DNA from: JASHVB01 sp035535035
Lineage (GTDB): Bacteria > Pseudomonadota > Alphaproteobacteria > Acetobacterales > Acetobacteraceae
DNA: 64,000 bases
Reading direction: 5' to 3'
NCBI GenBank assembly: GCA_035535035.1
Contig: DATLQW010000105.1
Span: 1 to 64,000 of the forward strand
The notes beneath the pieces were generated by a model. That model was not told the DNA's origin and did no database searches. It worked only from the letters and a program-made list of their open reading frames with translations. The position numbers were made by a program, and so were the translations under genes. How positions within the stretch are numbered: position 1 is the stretch's first letter; every line of letters starts with the position of its first letter. Of this stretch, positions 8,116 to 16,962 are shown piece after piece.

Positions 8116-10746
8116 ATGAACGAGACTGTGACCACGGCACCGGTGGAGGTGCCGCGCTATGATTTCGGGGTCGCGGAGCCGAAATGGCAACGTGCCTGGG
8201 CCGAGCGCGCTTGCTTCGATGTGGACGACGTGCCCTCCGATGGCAAGCCGAAATACTACGTTCTTGAGATGTTCCCGTACCCCAGCGGCAAGATCCATAT
8301 GGGGCACGTGCGCAACTATACCCTCGGCGACGTGGTCGCGCGCTACAAGCGGGCGCGGGGTTTTTCAGTGCTGCATCCGATGGGCTGGGACGCGTTCGGC
8401 CTTCCCGCCGAGAACGCGGCGCGCGAACGCGGCATCCATCCCGCCAAATGGACCCAGGAAAACATCGCCAACATGCGAACCGAGCTGCAGCGCATGGGGT
8501 TGTCACTCGATTGGCGGCGTGAGTTCGCGACATGCGATCCTGTGTATTACGGCCAACAGCAGAAATTGTTCCTGGATTTCCTGCGAGCCGGTCTGGTCGA
8601 ACGCAAGGAAAGCTGGGTCAATTGGGATCCGGTTGACGGCACGGTCCTGGCCAATGAGCAAGTGATTGATGGCCGCGGCTGGCGCTCGGGTGCACCGGTC
8701 GAGAAGAAGCAGCTCAGCCAATGGTTCTTTCGCATTACCCACTATGCCGGGGAGCTTCTCGCGGCGCTGGACCAGCTCGGCCGCTGGCCGGAGCGAGTCC
8801 GGATTATGCAGGAGAAATGGATCGGCCGCAGCGAAGGCGCCCGGCTGCATTTCGACCTGGTGACGCCGGAGCAATCGATCGAACGGGGAGAAGTCTACAC
8901 CACTCGGCCGGACACGCTCTACGGCATGTCCTTCCTGGCCCTGGCGCCGGAACATCCGCTCGCAGCGGCGGTTGCGGCGCGCGATCCGGCGGCTGCTTCA
9001 TTCATCGCCGAGTGCCGCCAGATGGGCACCAGCGAGGCAGCGATCGAGACCGCCGAAAAGCGCGGCTACGACACCGGCCTGCGGGTTCGCCACCCGTTGC
9101 TGGAGTCCGCGACGTTCCCTGTCTGGATCGCCAATTTCGTGCTGATGGAGTACGGGACCGGCGCAATTTTCGGCTGCCCGGCGCACGATCAGCGCGACCT
9201 CGACTTCGCTCGCAAGTACAATCTCCAGGTTGTCCCCGTGGTGTTGCCTCCGGGCGCCGACCCGGATTCCTTTGCCGTGGCGAATGAAGCCTATGTCGGT
9301 TCCGGCACCATCTTCAACTCCGGACCGTTCGACGGCCAGGATGTCGAATCTGCGAAGCGGGCGGTGATTGCCGAACTCGAACGCCGCGCCGTCGGCAAGG
9401 GTGTCACGAACTGGCGCCTGCGCGACTGGGGCGTGTCGCGCCAACGCTATTGGGGCTGTCCAATTCCGGTGATCCATTGCGCGGCCTGCGGCGTTGTCCC
9501 AGTTCCGGACGAGCAACTTCCGGTCCTGTTGCCCGATGACGTGACCTTCGACCGGCCGGGCAATCCACTTGAACATCATCCCACCTGGAAACACGTGGCC
9601 TGCCCCCGCTGCGCCGCACCGGCGCGGCGCGAAACCGACACCTGCGACACGTTCGTTGACAGCTCGTGGTATTTCGCCCGGTTTTGCAGCCCTCGAGCAG
9701 CGGAACCGGTGGCGCGTGCGGCAGCCGATCACTGGATGCCGGTCGATCAATACATCGGCGGAATCGAGCATGCGATTCTGCACTTGCTCTATTCACGGTT
9801 CTTCGCGCGGGCGATGCAGGCAACCGGCCATCTGAAAATCGACGAACCGTTCGCCGGATTGTTCACCCAGGGCATGGTGACTCATGAAAGCTATCGCAGC
9901 ACCGCCGGGCCCAACGGTGCGTGGCTCTATCCCGATGAGGTTGTGACGCAGCCCGACGGCAGCGTGGTCGGCCGCGATACCGGCGAGCCGGTAACCGTCG
10001 GCCGCGTCGAGGCAATGAGCAAATCGAAGCGCAACACGGTCGATCCCGGGGCCATCATCGCCCGCTACGGCGCCGATACCGCCCGGTGGTTCATCCTGTC
10101 GGACAACCCGCCCGAACGGGACATGGAATGGACCGAGTCCGGCGTCGCCGGGGCGTTCCGCTTTACCCAACGCGTGTTCCGCCTCGCGGAATCGCTCGAC
10201 ACGGCTCCGGTGGAACCGCCGGCCGGGGATGTGGGACCGGCCGTGCGCGCGTTGCGCCACGCGACGCACCGGACCATGGCGGCAGTGACCGACGCACTGG
10301 ACAGCTTCGCCTTCAACGTCGCGGTGGCCCGGCTGTACGAGTTCACCAACGCGATCGGCGACGCCGAACGCGCCGCCGACCAGCCCGGCCTCCGCTGGGC
10401 GCGTCGCGAGGCGCTGGAAACCCTGTGCCGCCTGATGTCCCCGATGATCCCGCATTTGGCCGAGGAAGTGCATGCACGGTTGCAACCGGACTCCGCGGTA
10501 CTGGTCGCGGAGCTGCCGTGGCCGAAGCCGGATCCGGCATTGTTGACCACCGAGAGCGTGACGATCGCGGTGCAGGTCATGGGCAAGTTGCGCGGCACGA
10601 TCGCCGCACCGCCGGATGCCGCGGCGGGCCAGGTCATTGCCATGGCGGAAACCGAACCGAACGTGGCTCGGGCGCTGCTGGGCAAACGCGTGGTCAAGCG
10701 CATCCATGTGCCGAATCGCATCGTCAACTTCGTGGTTGCCGGATGA
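8116..10746 (+). CDS. leuS: Leucyl-tRNA synthetase
   Basis: LeuRS charges tRNA-Leu and edits mischarged amino acids. The 876-residue class I enzyme has the HIGH-type motif HMGH (about residues 61-64) in PYPSGKIHMGHVRNYTLGD, the editing domain with TTRPDTLYG, zinc-finger-like cysteine pairs (CAAC, CPRC), the MSKSK motif near 634-638, and a C-terminal anticodon-binding domain. The ATG at 8116 gives the family N terminus; an upstream in-frame start at 8071 would overlap ppsR. It shares a four-base ATGA overlap with lptE, so leuS-lptE-holA form an operon. Confidence 0.98.
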   Translation: MNETVTTAPVEVPRYDFGVAEPKWQRAWAERACFDVDDVPSDGKPKYYVLEMFPYPSGKIHMGHVRNYTLGDVVARYKRARGFSVLHPMGWDAFGLPAENAARERGIHPAKWTQENIANMRTELQRMGLSLDWRREFATCDPVYYGQQQKLFLDFLRAGLVERKESWVNWDPVDGTVLANEQVIDGRGWRSGAPVEKKQLSQWFFRITHYAGELLAALDQLGRWPERVRIMQEKWIGRSEGARLHFDLVTPEQSIERGEVYTTRPDTLYGMSFLALAPEHPLAAAVAARDPAAASFIAECRQMGTSEAAIETAEKRGYDTGLRVRHPLLESATFPVWIANFVLMEYGTGAIFGCPAHDQRDLDFARKYNLQVVPVVLPPGADPDSFAVANEAYVGSGTIFNSGPFDGQDVESAKRAVIAELERRAVGKGVTNWRLRDWGVSRQRYWGCPIPVIHCAACGVVPVPDEQLPVLLPDDVTFDRPGNPLEHHPTWKHVACPRCAAPARRETDTCDTFVDSSWYFARFCSPRAAEPVARAAADHWMPVDQYIGGIEHAILHLLYSRFFARAMQATGHLKIDEPFAGLFTQGMVTHESYRSTAGPNGAWLYPDEVVTQPDGSVVGRDTGEPVTVGRVEAMSKSKRNTVDPGAIIARYGADTARWFILSDNPPERDMEWTESGVAGAFRFTQRVFRLAESLDTAPVEPPAGDVGPAVRALRHATHRTMAAVTDALDSFAFNVAVARLYEFTNAIGDAERAADQPGLRWARREALETLCRLMSPMIPHLAEEVHARLQPDSAVLVAELPWPKPDPALLTTESVTIAVQVMGKLRGTIAAPPDAAAGQVIAMAETEPNVARALLGKRVVKRIHVPNRIVNFVVAG

Positions 10747-11291
10747 CCGGCGAGTTGTCACGCCGCGGGCTGCTGGCACTCGGCGGCGCCGCGGCCTTGG
10801 CCGGCTGCGGTTTCCAGCCGGTGTACATGCCCACTGCCTCGGGCCGGGCGGGACCGGCACAACGGGAACTGGCGGCCATCGATGTGGGTCTGATTCCCGA
10901 TCGCCCGGGTCAGTTGCTGCGGCAGGATTTGCAGGAGCGGCTGGCGGCCGATTCGGGCGGAACGCCGCATCGCTACGACCTTGCCGTGAGCTTCTCGATT
11001 GCCGGTGAGGGCATTGGCGTCGAGCCGGACAGTTTGGCAACGCGGATACGCCTGACCGGAACCGCGCAGTGGACCCTTACGGCGCGCGATCCGTCGCAAA
11101 CGCGGGTCACCAGCGGGTCCGCGCGAGCCATCGATGGGGTCAACGTCCTCGATCAGCAATACTTCGCGGCGGACCTCGACAACGAAGTGGTGCAACGCCG
11201 GCTGGCGGCTGCGGTGGCGGACCAGATTGCGATGCAACTGGCGGTATTCTTTCGCCGCCGCGCCGCCGTTGCGTCGCGCGGCGCAGCATGA
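10743..11291 (+). CDS. lptE: LPS assembly lipoprotein LptE
   Basis: LptE is the outer-membrane lipoprotein plug of the LptD translocon that inserts lipopolysaccharide. The 182-residue product has a lipoprotein signal peptide with lipobox LAGC (Cys22) preceded by SRRGLLALGG, a twin-arginine-like start. After the cysteine comes GFQPVY, typical of LptE, and the C-terminal half is predicted alpha/beta. The call rests on these features and on the leuS-lptE-holA order common in Gram-negative bacteria. Start and stop overlap neighbours as ATGA on both sides. Sequence conservation in this family is low, so context matters. Confidence 0.88.
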   Translation: MTGELSRRGLLALGGAAALAGCGFQPVYMPTASGRAGPAQRELAAIDVGLIPDRPGQLLRQDLQERLAADSGGTPHRYDLAVSFSIAGEGIGVEPDSLATRIRLTGTAQWTLTARDPSQTRVTSGSARAIDGVNVLDQQYFAADLDNEVVQRRLAAAVADQIAMQLAVFFRRRAAVASRGAA

Positions 11292-12295
11292 AACTCGCGC
11301 CGCAGCGGGTCGCCGCCTTCCTGCGAAATCCCGGGGATTGCCGCGTCGTCCTGCTGTACGGCGACGACGCCGGCATGATCCGCCAACGCGCGGAAACGCT
11401 GGTGCGGGCGGTGGCAGGATCGCTCGACGATCCATTCCTGGTCGCCGAGCTGGCGCGGGACCGGCTTGACCGGCTGGCCGACGAGGCGGCCTCGGTGCCG
11501 CTGACCGGAGGCCGCCGCGTGGTGCGCGTGCGCGACGCGACCGACGCGGCGACCGGACCGGCGCAGGCGGTCCTGGACAGCCGCGCCCAGGCGCTTGTGG
11601 TCCTGGAGGCGCCGGGCATAGCGGCCCGGTCCAAGCTGCGCAGCCTGCTGGAGGCTGCTCCCGATGGTGCCGCGGTCGGCTGCTATCCGGAGGAAGGTCG
11701 CGCGTTGGAGGAGACTATCCGCCGCGCGCTGGATGCTGCGACCGCCGGCGTGGACCAGGACGCACTGTCATGGCTCACTGGGCAGCTTGGCGCCGACCAG
11801 GTATCGACGCAGGCCGAGTTGGAGAAGTTGTCGCTGTGTGCCGGGCCCGCCGGACGGGTTGACCTGGAGATGGCGATGCACTGTGTCGGCGACGCGGCCG
11901 GGCTGTCGCTGGACGACGCGCTGTTTGCCGCGACAGCGGGAGATCTGGCAACGGCGGACCGCGCCCTGGAACTGGCGGTGGCCGAGGGCACTGCGCCGGT
12001 CGGCGTGTTGCGTGGCGGCCTGATGCACTTGCAGCGGCTGTATCGGGCGCGCCTGCTGATGGAAACCGGCATGAGCGCGGGTGAAGCCGCCAGGGCCGCC
12101 CGCCCGCCGGTGTTCTTCCGTCGGGTCGCGGCCTTCACCAAGGCGCTGGATCTTTGGTCGCCGACATCGCTGGCCGCGGCGATGGCGGGGCTGAGCCAGG
12201 CCGAGCGCAACTGCAAACGTACCGGGGCACCGGATCACACGCTGTCCCGTCACGCGGTGCTGACCCTGGCCCGGCGGGCAATGGCGGCACGCTGA
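11288..12295 (+). CDS. holA: DNA polymerase III subunit delta
   Basis: HolA is the delta subunit of the clamp loader that opens the sliding clamp. The 335-residue protein starts MKLAPQRVAAFL, followed by VVLLYGDDAGMIRQRAE, the family N-terminal AAA-like strand and helix, and ends with a helical collar domain (NCKRTGAPDHTLSRHAVLTL). The ATG at 11288 overlaps the lptE stop. Position after lptE is the usual arrangement. Length is normal. It is the last gene of the leuS operon; a repeat-containing gap follows. Confidence 0.93.
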   Translation: MKLAPQRVAAFLRNPGDCRVVLLYGDDAGMIRQRAETLVRAVAGSLDDPFLVAELARDRLDRLADEAASVPLTGGRRVVRVRDATDAATGPAQAVLDSRAQALVVLEAPGIAARSKLRSLLEAAPDGAAVGCYPEEGRALEETIRRALDAATAGVDQDALSWLTGQLGADQVSTQAELEKLSLCAGPAGRVDLEMAMHCVGDAAGLSLDDALFAATAGDLATADRALELAVAEGTAPVGVLRGGLMHLQRLYRARLLMETGMSAGEAARAARPPVFFRRVAAFTKALDLWSPTSLAAAMAGLSQAERNCKRTGAPDHTLSRHAVLTLARRAMAAR

Positions 12296-12329
12296 CCCAC
12301 ACAAGGCAAGACGCGGCAGGACGCGGCAA

Positions 12330-12437
12330 AATGACCCTCCTCCTCTCCTTGAGGGACGGGTTTGGGGGTGGGGTGCGTCAGCCACAGGCCCACGGATGAA
12401 CACACCCCGCCCCCAAAAAGGGAGAGGCAGGAATTCG
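12330..12437. repeat. GC-rich intergenic repeat (family member, degenerate)
   Basis: The gap before the CoA-transferase holds a CTCCTTGAGGGACGGG stretch and a G-run/C-run pair (GGGGGTGGGG near 12365 and CCCCGCCCCC near 12407) that can fold back. Composition and layout resemble the intergenic repeats near 13790, 15570, 21980 and 40650. The copy is imperfect. It might act as a weak terminator for holA, though no T-run follows. Confidence 0.45.
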
Positions 12438-12464
12438 TCGTCACAGCAGCAAGGAGGCAGGAAC

Positions 12465-13646
12465 ATGCCAGGTCTTCCGCTCGAGGGTCTTTCGGTCCTC
12501 GACCTGACGGCGCATCGCGCCGGTCCCACCGCGGTACGGCAACTCGCCGATTGGGGCGCCGAGGTGATCAAGATCGAACCGGCGGGTCCCGAGAAGGGCG
12601 ACGCCACGGGCTCCAGCCGGCACGGCTTCGATTTTCAGAACTTGCACCGCAACAAGCGCGGCATGACGCTGAACCTGAAGAACCCGGAGGCGCACGCGAT
12701 CTTCATGCGGCTTGCGGCCAAGGCCGACGTGATCGTGGAGAACTACCGCTCCGACGTGAAATACCGCCTGCGGGTGGACTACGACACGGTGGCCAAGGTC
12801 AACCCGCGCATTGTCTATGGCAGCATCTCCGGCTTTGGCCAGAGCGGTCCCGATGCGACCCGGCCGGGCGTGGACCAGATCGCCCAGGGCATGGGCGGGC
12901 TGATGTCGATCACCGGCCTGCCAGGCCAGGGGCCGGTGCGGGTCGGCATCCCGATCGCCGACCTCACCTCAGGCATCTTCCTGTCACAGGCCATCCTGCT
13001 CGCCCTGATGCAGCGGGCGCAGACCGGCAAGGGGCAATGGGTGCACACCTCGCTGCTGGAGGCGCAGATCTTCATGCTCGACTTCCAGGCGTCGCGTTGG
13101 CTGATCGCCCATGAGGTGCCAGGCCAGGCGGGCAACGACCATCCGACCGGCATTCCCACCGGGGTGTTTCCCACCGCGGACGGCCACATCAACATCGCCG
13201 CATCGGGCGACGCGCTGTGGACCCGGTTCTGCCAGGCGATCGGTTGGGCCGAGGCTCTCTCCGATCCGGACTACGCCACCGGCAAGCTGCGCTCGAACAA
13301 CCGCAAGGCGCTGAATGAGCGGTTGGGCGCCATCACCCGAACGAAGCCCAGCGCGCATTGGCTGGCGGCGCTGAACAAGGCCGGTGTGCCCTGTGGACCG
13401 ATCAACGACATCGAGGCCGTGTTCGCCGAGCCGCAGACCCGGCATCTGGGGATCGTGCGCCCCGTGCACCACCCGAAGCTGGGGGAGATCAGCGTGGTCG
13501 GCCAGCCGATCACGCTGAGTGCCGCGCCGCAACCGGAGGCGATGCGGCCCACGCCGGAACTGGGCGAGCATACCGACGCGATACTGGGCGAGCTGGGCTA
13601 CGACGCAGCGGCGATCGCCGGGCTGCGCGAACGCGGCGCTATCTGA
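12465..13646 (+). CDS. CaiB/BaiF family (class III) CoA-transferase
   Basis: Class III CoA-transferases move CoA between organic acids through an aspartyl-CoA thioester. The 393-residue product has the family start LEGLSVLDL, GAEVIKIEPAG, a KRGMTLNLK strand, VIVENYR, IVYGSISGFGQSGP and the RPGVDQIAQGMGG segment, whose Asp137 aligns with the catalytic aspartate of the family. AAGGAGG at 12451-12457 sets the start at 12465. No partner acid-activation or dehydratase gene is adjacent, so the substrate (oxalate, succinyl, carnitine or other) cannot be told. The family assignment is firm. Confidence 0.93.
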   Translation: MPGLPLEGLSVLDLTAHRAGPTAVRQLADWGAEVIKIEPAGPEKGDATGSSRHGFDFQNLHRNKRGMTLNLKNPEAHAIFMRLAAKADVIVENYRSDVKYRLRVDYDTVAKVNPRIVYGSISGFGQSGPDATRPGVDQIAQGMGGLMSITGLPGQGPVRVGIPIADLTSGIFLSQAILLALMQRAQTGKGQWVHTSLLEAQIFMLDFQASRWLIAHEVPGQAGNDHPTGIPTGVFPTADGHINIAASGDALWTRFCQAIGWAEALSDPDYATGKLRSNNRKALNERLGAITRTKPSAHWLAALNKAGVPCGPINDIEAVFAEPQTRHLGIVRPVHHPKLGEISVVGQPITLSAAPQPEAMRPTPELGEHTDAILGELGYDAAAIAGLRERGAI

Positions 13647-13696
13647 CGCCAACCGCCCAAAAGGTTGACCTGCGCGTGCGGGCGCCGAGTAACCCG

Positions 13697-13860
13697 TCAT
13701 CGCGAGGTGACCTCCGGCCGGCGGCGGCCGACCCGCCCCGGATGAAACCGCGCAGGAAGCAGGCGTAAGGGGGCAGGAGACTCCCCCTACCCTTGAGGGA
13801 GTGGGTTGTGGGGAGAAGGGGAGCCTGCTTGTTTCTTGCTGGCGAAGCGTCAGGCCCGCG
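13697..13860. repeat. Composite intergenic repeat, copy 1 (downstream of the aminotransferase)
   Basis: This gap between two convergent genes holds a CCGGCC.GGCGGCC segment ending in GATGAAACCG (to about 13750), followed by CTCCCCCTACCCTTGAGGGAG and a G-rich tail ending CCTGCTTGTTTCTTGC. The same ordered parts recur at 15478-15606, on the other side of the aminotransferase. The C-run/G-run pair can form a hairpin between the two converging genes. Confidence 0.55.
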
Positions 13861-13877
13861 GACGCTGGGAGCGTATA

Positions 13878-15194
13878 TCAGGCCGCGTCTTGTGCCGCCA
13901 TCAGCACCGACCGCCGCGACGCCAGGAACTCCTCCACCGCCCCGGCCAACCGATCGCACTCCGCGTCGCCGATCGGCAGCGACAGCGCGACCATGCCGCG
14001 CCGGGCCAGCCAGATGCCGTGCGCCAGCATGTCGAAGAAGAACAGCTCCTTCAGCTTCGCGTCCCCTTTGGCCGCGTCGGCCGGCGAGCGCACCGGACCG
14101 CGCATCGCATGCACCGCCAGCATCGAGCCGATGCCGGTGAACTGCAGCGGCGCGTCGGCGGCGCGGCACAGGCCGTTCAGCCGCTCGCGCAACGCGTCGC
14201 CGCGGGCGTTCAGCGCCAGCGCCGCTTCCGGCGTGTAGATGTCGGTCAGCCCGGTCAGCCCGGCCGACATGGTCAGCACGTTGTTGTTGAACGTGCCGGC
14301 GTGCGGCAGCGCATCCGGCCGGCGCGGATCGAACAGGTCCATGATATCGGCCCGCCCGCCGAACGCGCCGAACGACATGCCGCCGCCGATGTATTTTCCC
14401 AGCGTCGTCAAATCCGGCTGCACCCCGCGCACCGCCTGCAAACCGCCAGGCGACAGGCGCGAGGTCATCACCTCGTCCAGGATCAGCAGAGCGCCGACTC
14501 GCGTGCAGGCGTCGCGCAGCGCGGCCAGGAACTCGGGCGTCGCCGGGATGCAGCCGCCGCTGCCGATCATCGGCTCCAGGATCACCGCCGCCAGTTCGGC
14601 GCCATGGTGCTCGATCAGGGCCAGCGTGGCCGCGGTGTCGTTGTATGGCGCCAGCACGAACGGGAACGGCGCGTTCACCGGCGAACCGCCGCCGGCGAAG
14701 GTGAACACCGCGCCGTGATAGGCACCATCGAACGCCAGCACCTTCGTCCGCCGAGTGAACACGCGCGCCAGGGTGATCGCCAGCAGATTGGCCTCGGTGC
14801 CGGAATTGGTGAAGCGCACGCGCTCCAGCGCGAAGCGGTCGCACACCGCGCGGGCAAATTTCGCCTCGATCACGTTGTGCGCGCCCATGCTGATGCCGCC
14901 GTCCAGCGCGCGATCCACCGCGGCACGAATCACGGGATGCGAGTGCCCGTACAGCCCCGCCGTGTATTCGCCGAGGAAATCGACATATTCGGCGCCGTCC
15001 ATGTCCCACAGGCGGCAGCCCTCGGCGCGCGCCATCGCCAGCGGGAAGGGCGGGTAGAACAGCACGGTGCGGGTGTTGCCGCCGGGCATGACCGCGGTGG
15101 CCTCGACATACCGGGAAAGGCTCTTGGGGTTGCGCGTGACATAGGCTTCCTTCGCCTCGGTCAGCACCGCGTCGATGTCGGCGTTGGTGAACAT
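13878..15194 (-). CDS. Class III aminotransferase, glutamate-1-semialdehyde aminomutase-like
   Basis: This PLP enzyme belongs to the class III aminotransferases and most resembles GSA-2,1-aminomutase-like proteins. Signs are VMPGGNTRTVLFYPP, YVDFLGEYTAGLYGHSHP, the FTNSGTEANLLA cofactor loop, ILDEVMTSR with its Asp, and LGKYIGGGMSFGAFGG containing the PLP lysine. It is about 438 residues from ATG 15194; a GTG at 15239 would add 15 residues. Alphaproteobacteria make 5-aminolevulinate by the HemA condensation route, so a role in heme synthesis is unlikely. A catabolic aminotransferase with an unknown acceptor is more probable. It lies between two copies of an intergenic repeat. Confidence 0.9.
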   Translation of the reverse strand: MFTNADIDAVLTEAKEAYVTRNPKSLSRYVEATAVMPGGNTRTVLFYPPFPLAMARAEGCRLWDMDGAEYVDFLGEYTAGLYGHSHPVIRAAVDRALDGGISMGAHNVIEAKFARAVCDRFALERVRFTNSGTEANLLAITLARVFTRRTKVLAFDGAYHGAVFTFAGGGSPVNAPFPFVLAPYNDTAATLALIEHHGAELAAVILEPMIGSGGCIPATPEFLAALRDACTRVGALLILDEVMTSRLSPGGLQAVRGVQPDLTTLGKYIGGGMSFGAFGGRADIMDLFDPRRPDALPHAGTFNNNVLTMSAGLTGLTDIYTPEAALALNARGDALRERLNGLCRAADAPLQFTGIGSMLAVHAMRGPVRSPADAAKGDAKLKELFFFDMLAHGIWLARRGMVALSLPIGDAECDRLAGAVEEFLASRRSVLMAAQDAA

Positions 15195-15477
15195 CAGGGT
15201 GGGGTGGTTGCGCGGCACCGGCGGCGAACGCGGCACCACCGGGTGGCGGCTGCGGGCAAGTCGTCGCGCAAAGCGGCGCGGATGTGGTTGCTGCTGGCCA
15301 TGGCGGTCAGTCTGGTTCCCGGGCGTTCAGGCGAAGGGCGACGAAGTAGCGCAAGGGCGCGGCGGAGTCACGGGAGCAGGGCGTTGCCGGCGGGTTCATC
15401 GCATGCGCCGTGCGGGCGGGGGCTGGGGCGTCTCACCGGCGTCTCGTTTCGCCGCATGCGAGACAGTGGCACGCGAA

Positions 15478-15661
15478 TGGGAGTTGACCACCGGCCGCGG
15501 CGGCCGGCCCGCCCTGAATGAAACCGTGGAGGTCGTCACGGGGAAAGAGGGTCGCCCTCCCCCAACCCCCTCTCTCAAGGGGAGGGGGAGCTTGCTTGTC
15601 GTTGGAGCTGTTCGTTCAGCCGTTGTCCATCGGCTTGCATCCGCGTGCATCTGCGTAGGTG
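15478..15661. repeat. Composite intergenic repeat, copy 2, plus a GCAGATGCACGC-type repeat
   Basis: The gap 15195-15753 has no convincing gene. From 15478 it repeats the parts of 13697-13860: a CCGGCCGCGGCGGCC segment leading to GATGAAACCG-like sequence, then a C-run (CCCTCCCCCAACCCCC) facing a G-run (GGGGAGGGGGAG) that can form a long hairpin, then GCTTGCTTGT. At 15638-15661, on the minus strand, is CTACGCAGATGCACGCGG, a short dispersed repeat that recurs at 16760-16781. Confidence 0.55.
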
Positions 15662-15753
15662 CTTGCTTCGGCGATGCCGCGACCGGACAGGTGCCAGTGC
15701 TTTGACGTCCGGCCGGCGCTCCGCCATGGCTTTCGCGGCCGCCGGGCTGCGGC

Positions 15754-16551
15754 TCAGGTTGGCGGCACCCAGGGTTCGTAGGTGTCGGCCCAGCGGAGGT
15801 TCGAGCCGGTGCCGGTGATGATGGCGTGCAGCACCTCGGGTTCCGGCGGCTCGTAATCGCAATCCGGCGGCAGGCCGCCGAGCTGGCGGATGCGCTTGAC
15901 ACGCATCGTATGGAGGATCGCGTAGCGGTCGGCCTGCCGCCTGATGCGGTCCCGGTGCTTCTCTTCGTCGGACCACTCCTCGTAGTCGCGCGGCCGTGCC
16001 GGCTGGGGCGGCGGTTCCGCCGCAGCCGGGGGCGCGGCCGGGGGCACGGGCTGGGGCGCCGACGCGGCGACGGGCGGCTGGGGCGGCAGGCGCTCCAGCG
16101 CGTCGGTCAGTTGGTTGAGGACGCTATGCTCGGTCCAGGCGGCGGATTCGCAGTCGGCGTCGGTCGCCTCGCGCTTCTTGCGCACCGCCTGCAGGGCGAA
16201 GAGCTTGCCGAGGTAGCCGCGCGCCTCGCGGCCCATGCTGGCGGCCTGGGCGCGGAGCTTCATCGCGAGCCTGGGGTCGTCCATGTGCTGCGCGGCCTGG
16301 CGCAGGCAGTCGCGGGCGTGGGCCATGGTGGCGATATGATGGGCGGCGAGGCCGGCTTCCACGGAGCTGGCCGGGACCAGGGCGGCGAGGTTGTCGATGG
16401 CGGCGCGGTGGCGGCGGGCGCGGGCCTCGGTGGTGTCGCCGCTGCGCAGGGGGAGCATGTCGCGCAGGGCTTCCATGGCTTCGTCGTGGATGTCCTGCTG
16501 GAGCTGGAGGGCGGGGTTGGGCTGGTGGGGTGGCGGCGGTGCGTTGTCCAT
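15754..16551 (-). CDS. Conserved hypothetical protein with proline-rich linker
   Basis: This 265-residue protein has no motif that I recognise. It has a Pro-rich start, an Ala/His-rich helical region (about residues 15-160, with repeated HRAAIDNLAALV-like helices), a Pro/Ala linker (about 160-190), and a charged C-terminal part (DYEEWSDEEKHRDRIRRQADR) ending in a Pro/Trp-containing tail. No signal peptide or membrane span is seen. It has no ribosome binding site; instead a near-perfect promoter ends six bases before the ATG, suggesting a leaderless mRNA. I have the impression that similar proteins occur in Acetobacteraceae. Function unknown. Confidence 0.75.
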   Translation of the reverse strand: MDNAPPPPHQPNPALQLQQDIHDEAMEALRDMLPLRSGDTTEARARRHRAAIDNLAALVPASSVEAGLAAHHIATMAHARDCLRQAAQHMDDPRLAMKLRAQAASMGREARGYLGKLFALQAVRKKREATDADCESAAWTEHSVLNQLTDALERLPPQPPVAASAPQPVPPAAPPAAAEPPPQPARPRDYEEWSDEEKHRDRIRRQADRYAILHTMRVKRIRQLGGLPPDCDYEPPEPEVLHAIITGTGSNLRWADTYEPWVPPT

Positions 16552-16962
16552 GGGGGGAGTATAATGTTAGTTATTAATAGTGTCAAGAGGGATGTGGGTG
16601 GGGCGTGACTGTGGCCGGGCCTCGGTTTCGGGGCGGTGGGCCGATGGGCGGCCGGGGTGGGGGGAACGGCCGCGGCACTGGGCGGACGCGGGCGTTGCCC
16701 GGGCGCGGGGCACGGGCGCCCGGACGGCGGCGTTCGGATGGAGGAAGGGAAGAATTTTCAGCCACAGATGCACGCAGATGGCAACGACTGGGGCCATGCG
16801 GTGAGGCCGCGGCCGGTCAACCAGAGCGGATGGTTCGGGGTGTGGTCGGCGGCCGGCGGAAACCCAGGTCGAAAGCCAGCCTCCGACGACCGGATCCAGG
16901 ACCGTCGGTTTTCGCTGACAGGCGACGTCCGGCATTTCCACCCGGCCGAAAATGTCCCGCCG
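16552..16962. other. Gene-poor gap with one dispersed short repeat
   Basis: Apart from the promoter at its left end, this 411 bp gap contains no frame with recognisable coding features. At 16760-16781 is GCCACAGATGCACGCAGATG, a short dispersed repeat matching 15638-15661 in inverse orientation across the 265-residue gene. The remainder is GC-rich and unremarkable. Confidence 0.5.
16558..16586 (-). promoter_or_regulatory. Near-consensus sigma-70 promoter giving a probable leaderless mRNA
   Basis: Read on the minus strand, TTGACA (16586-16581) is separated by exactly 17 bases (A/T-rich) from TATACT (16563-16558). Only six C residues separate the -10 hexamer from the ATG at 16551-16549, so the expected start of transcription falls at or next to the start codon. 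The C-run is not a Shine-Dalgarno sequence. Such a strong A/T-rich promoter stands out in this GC-rich DNA. Confidence 0.75.

Noticed and set aside
13806..15521. 571-codon frame antisense to the aminotransferase
   Set aside because: The aminotransferase on the other strand has all PLP-enzyme signatures. The antisense frame is His/Arg-rich with no family.
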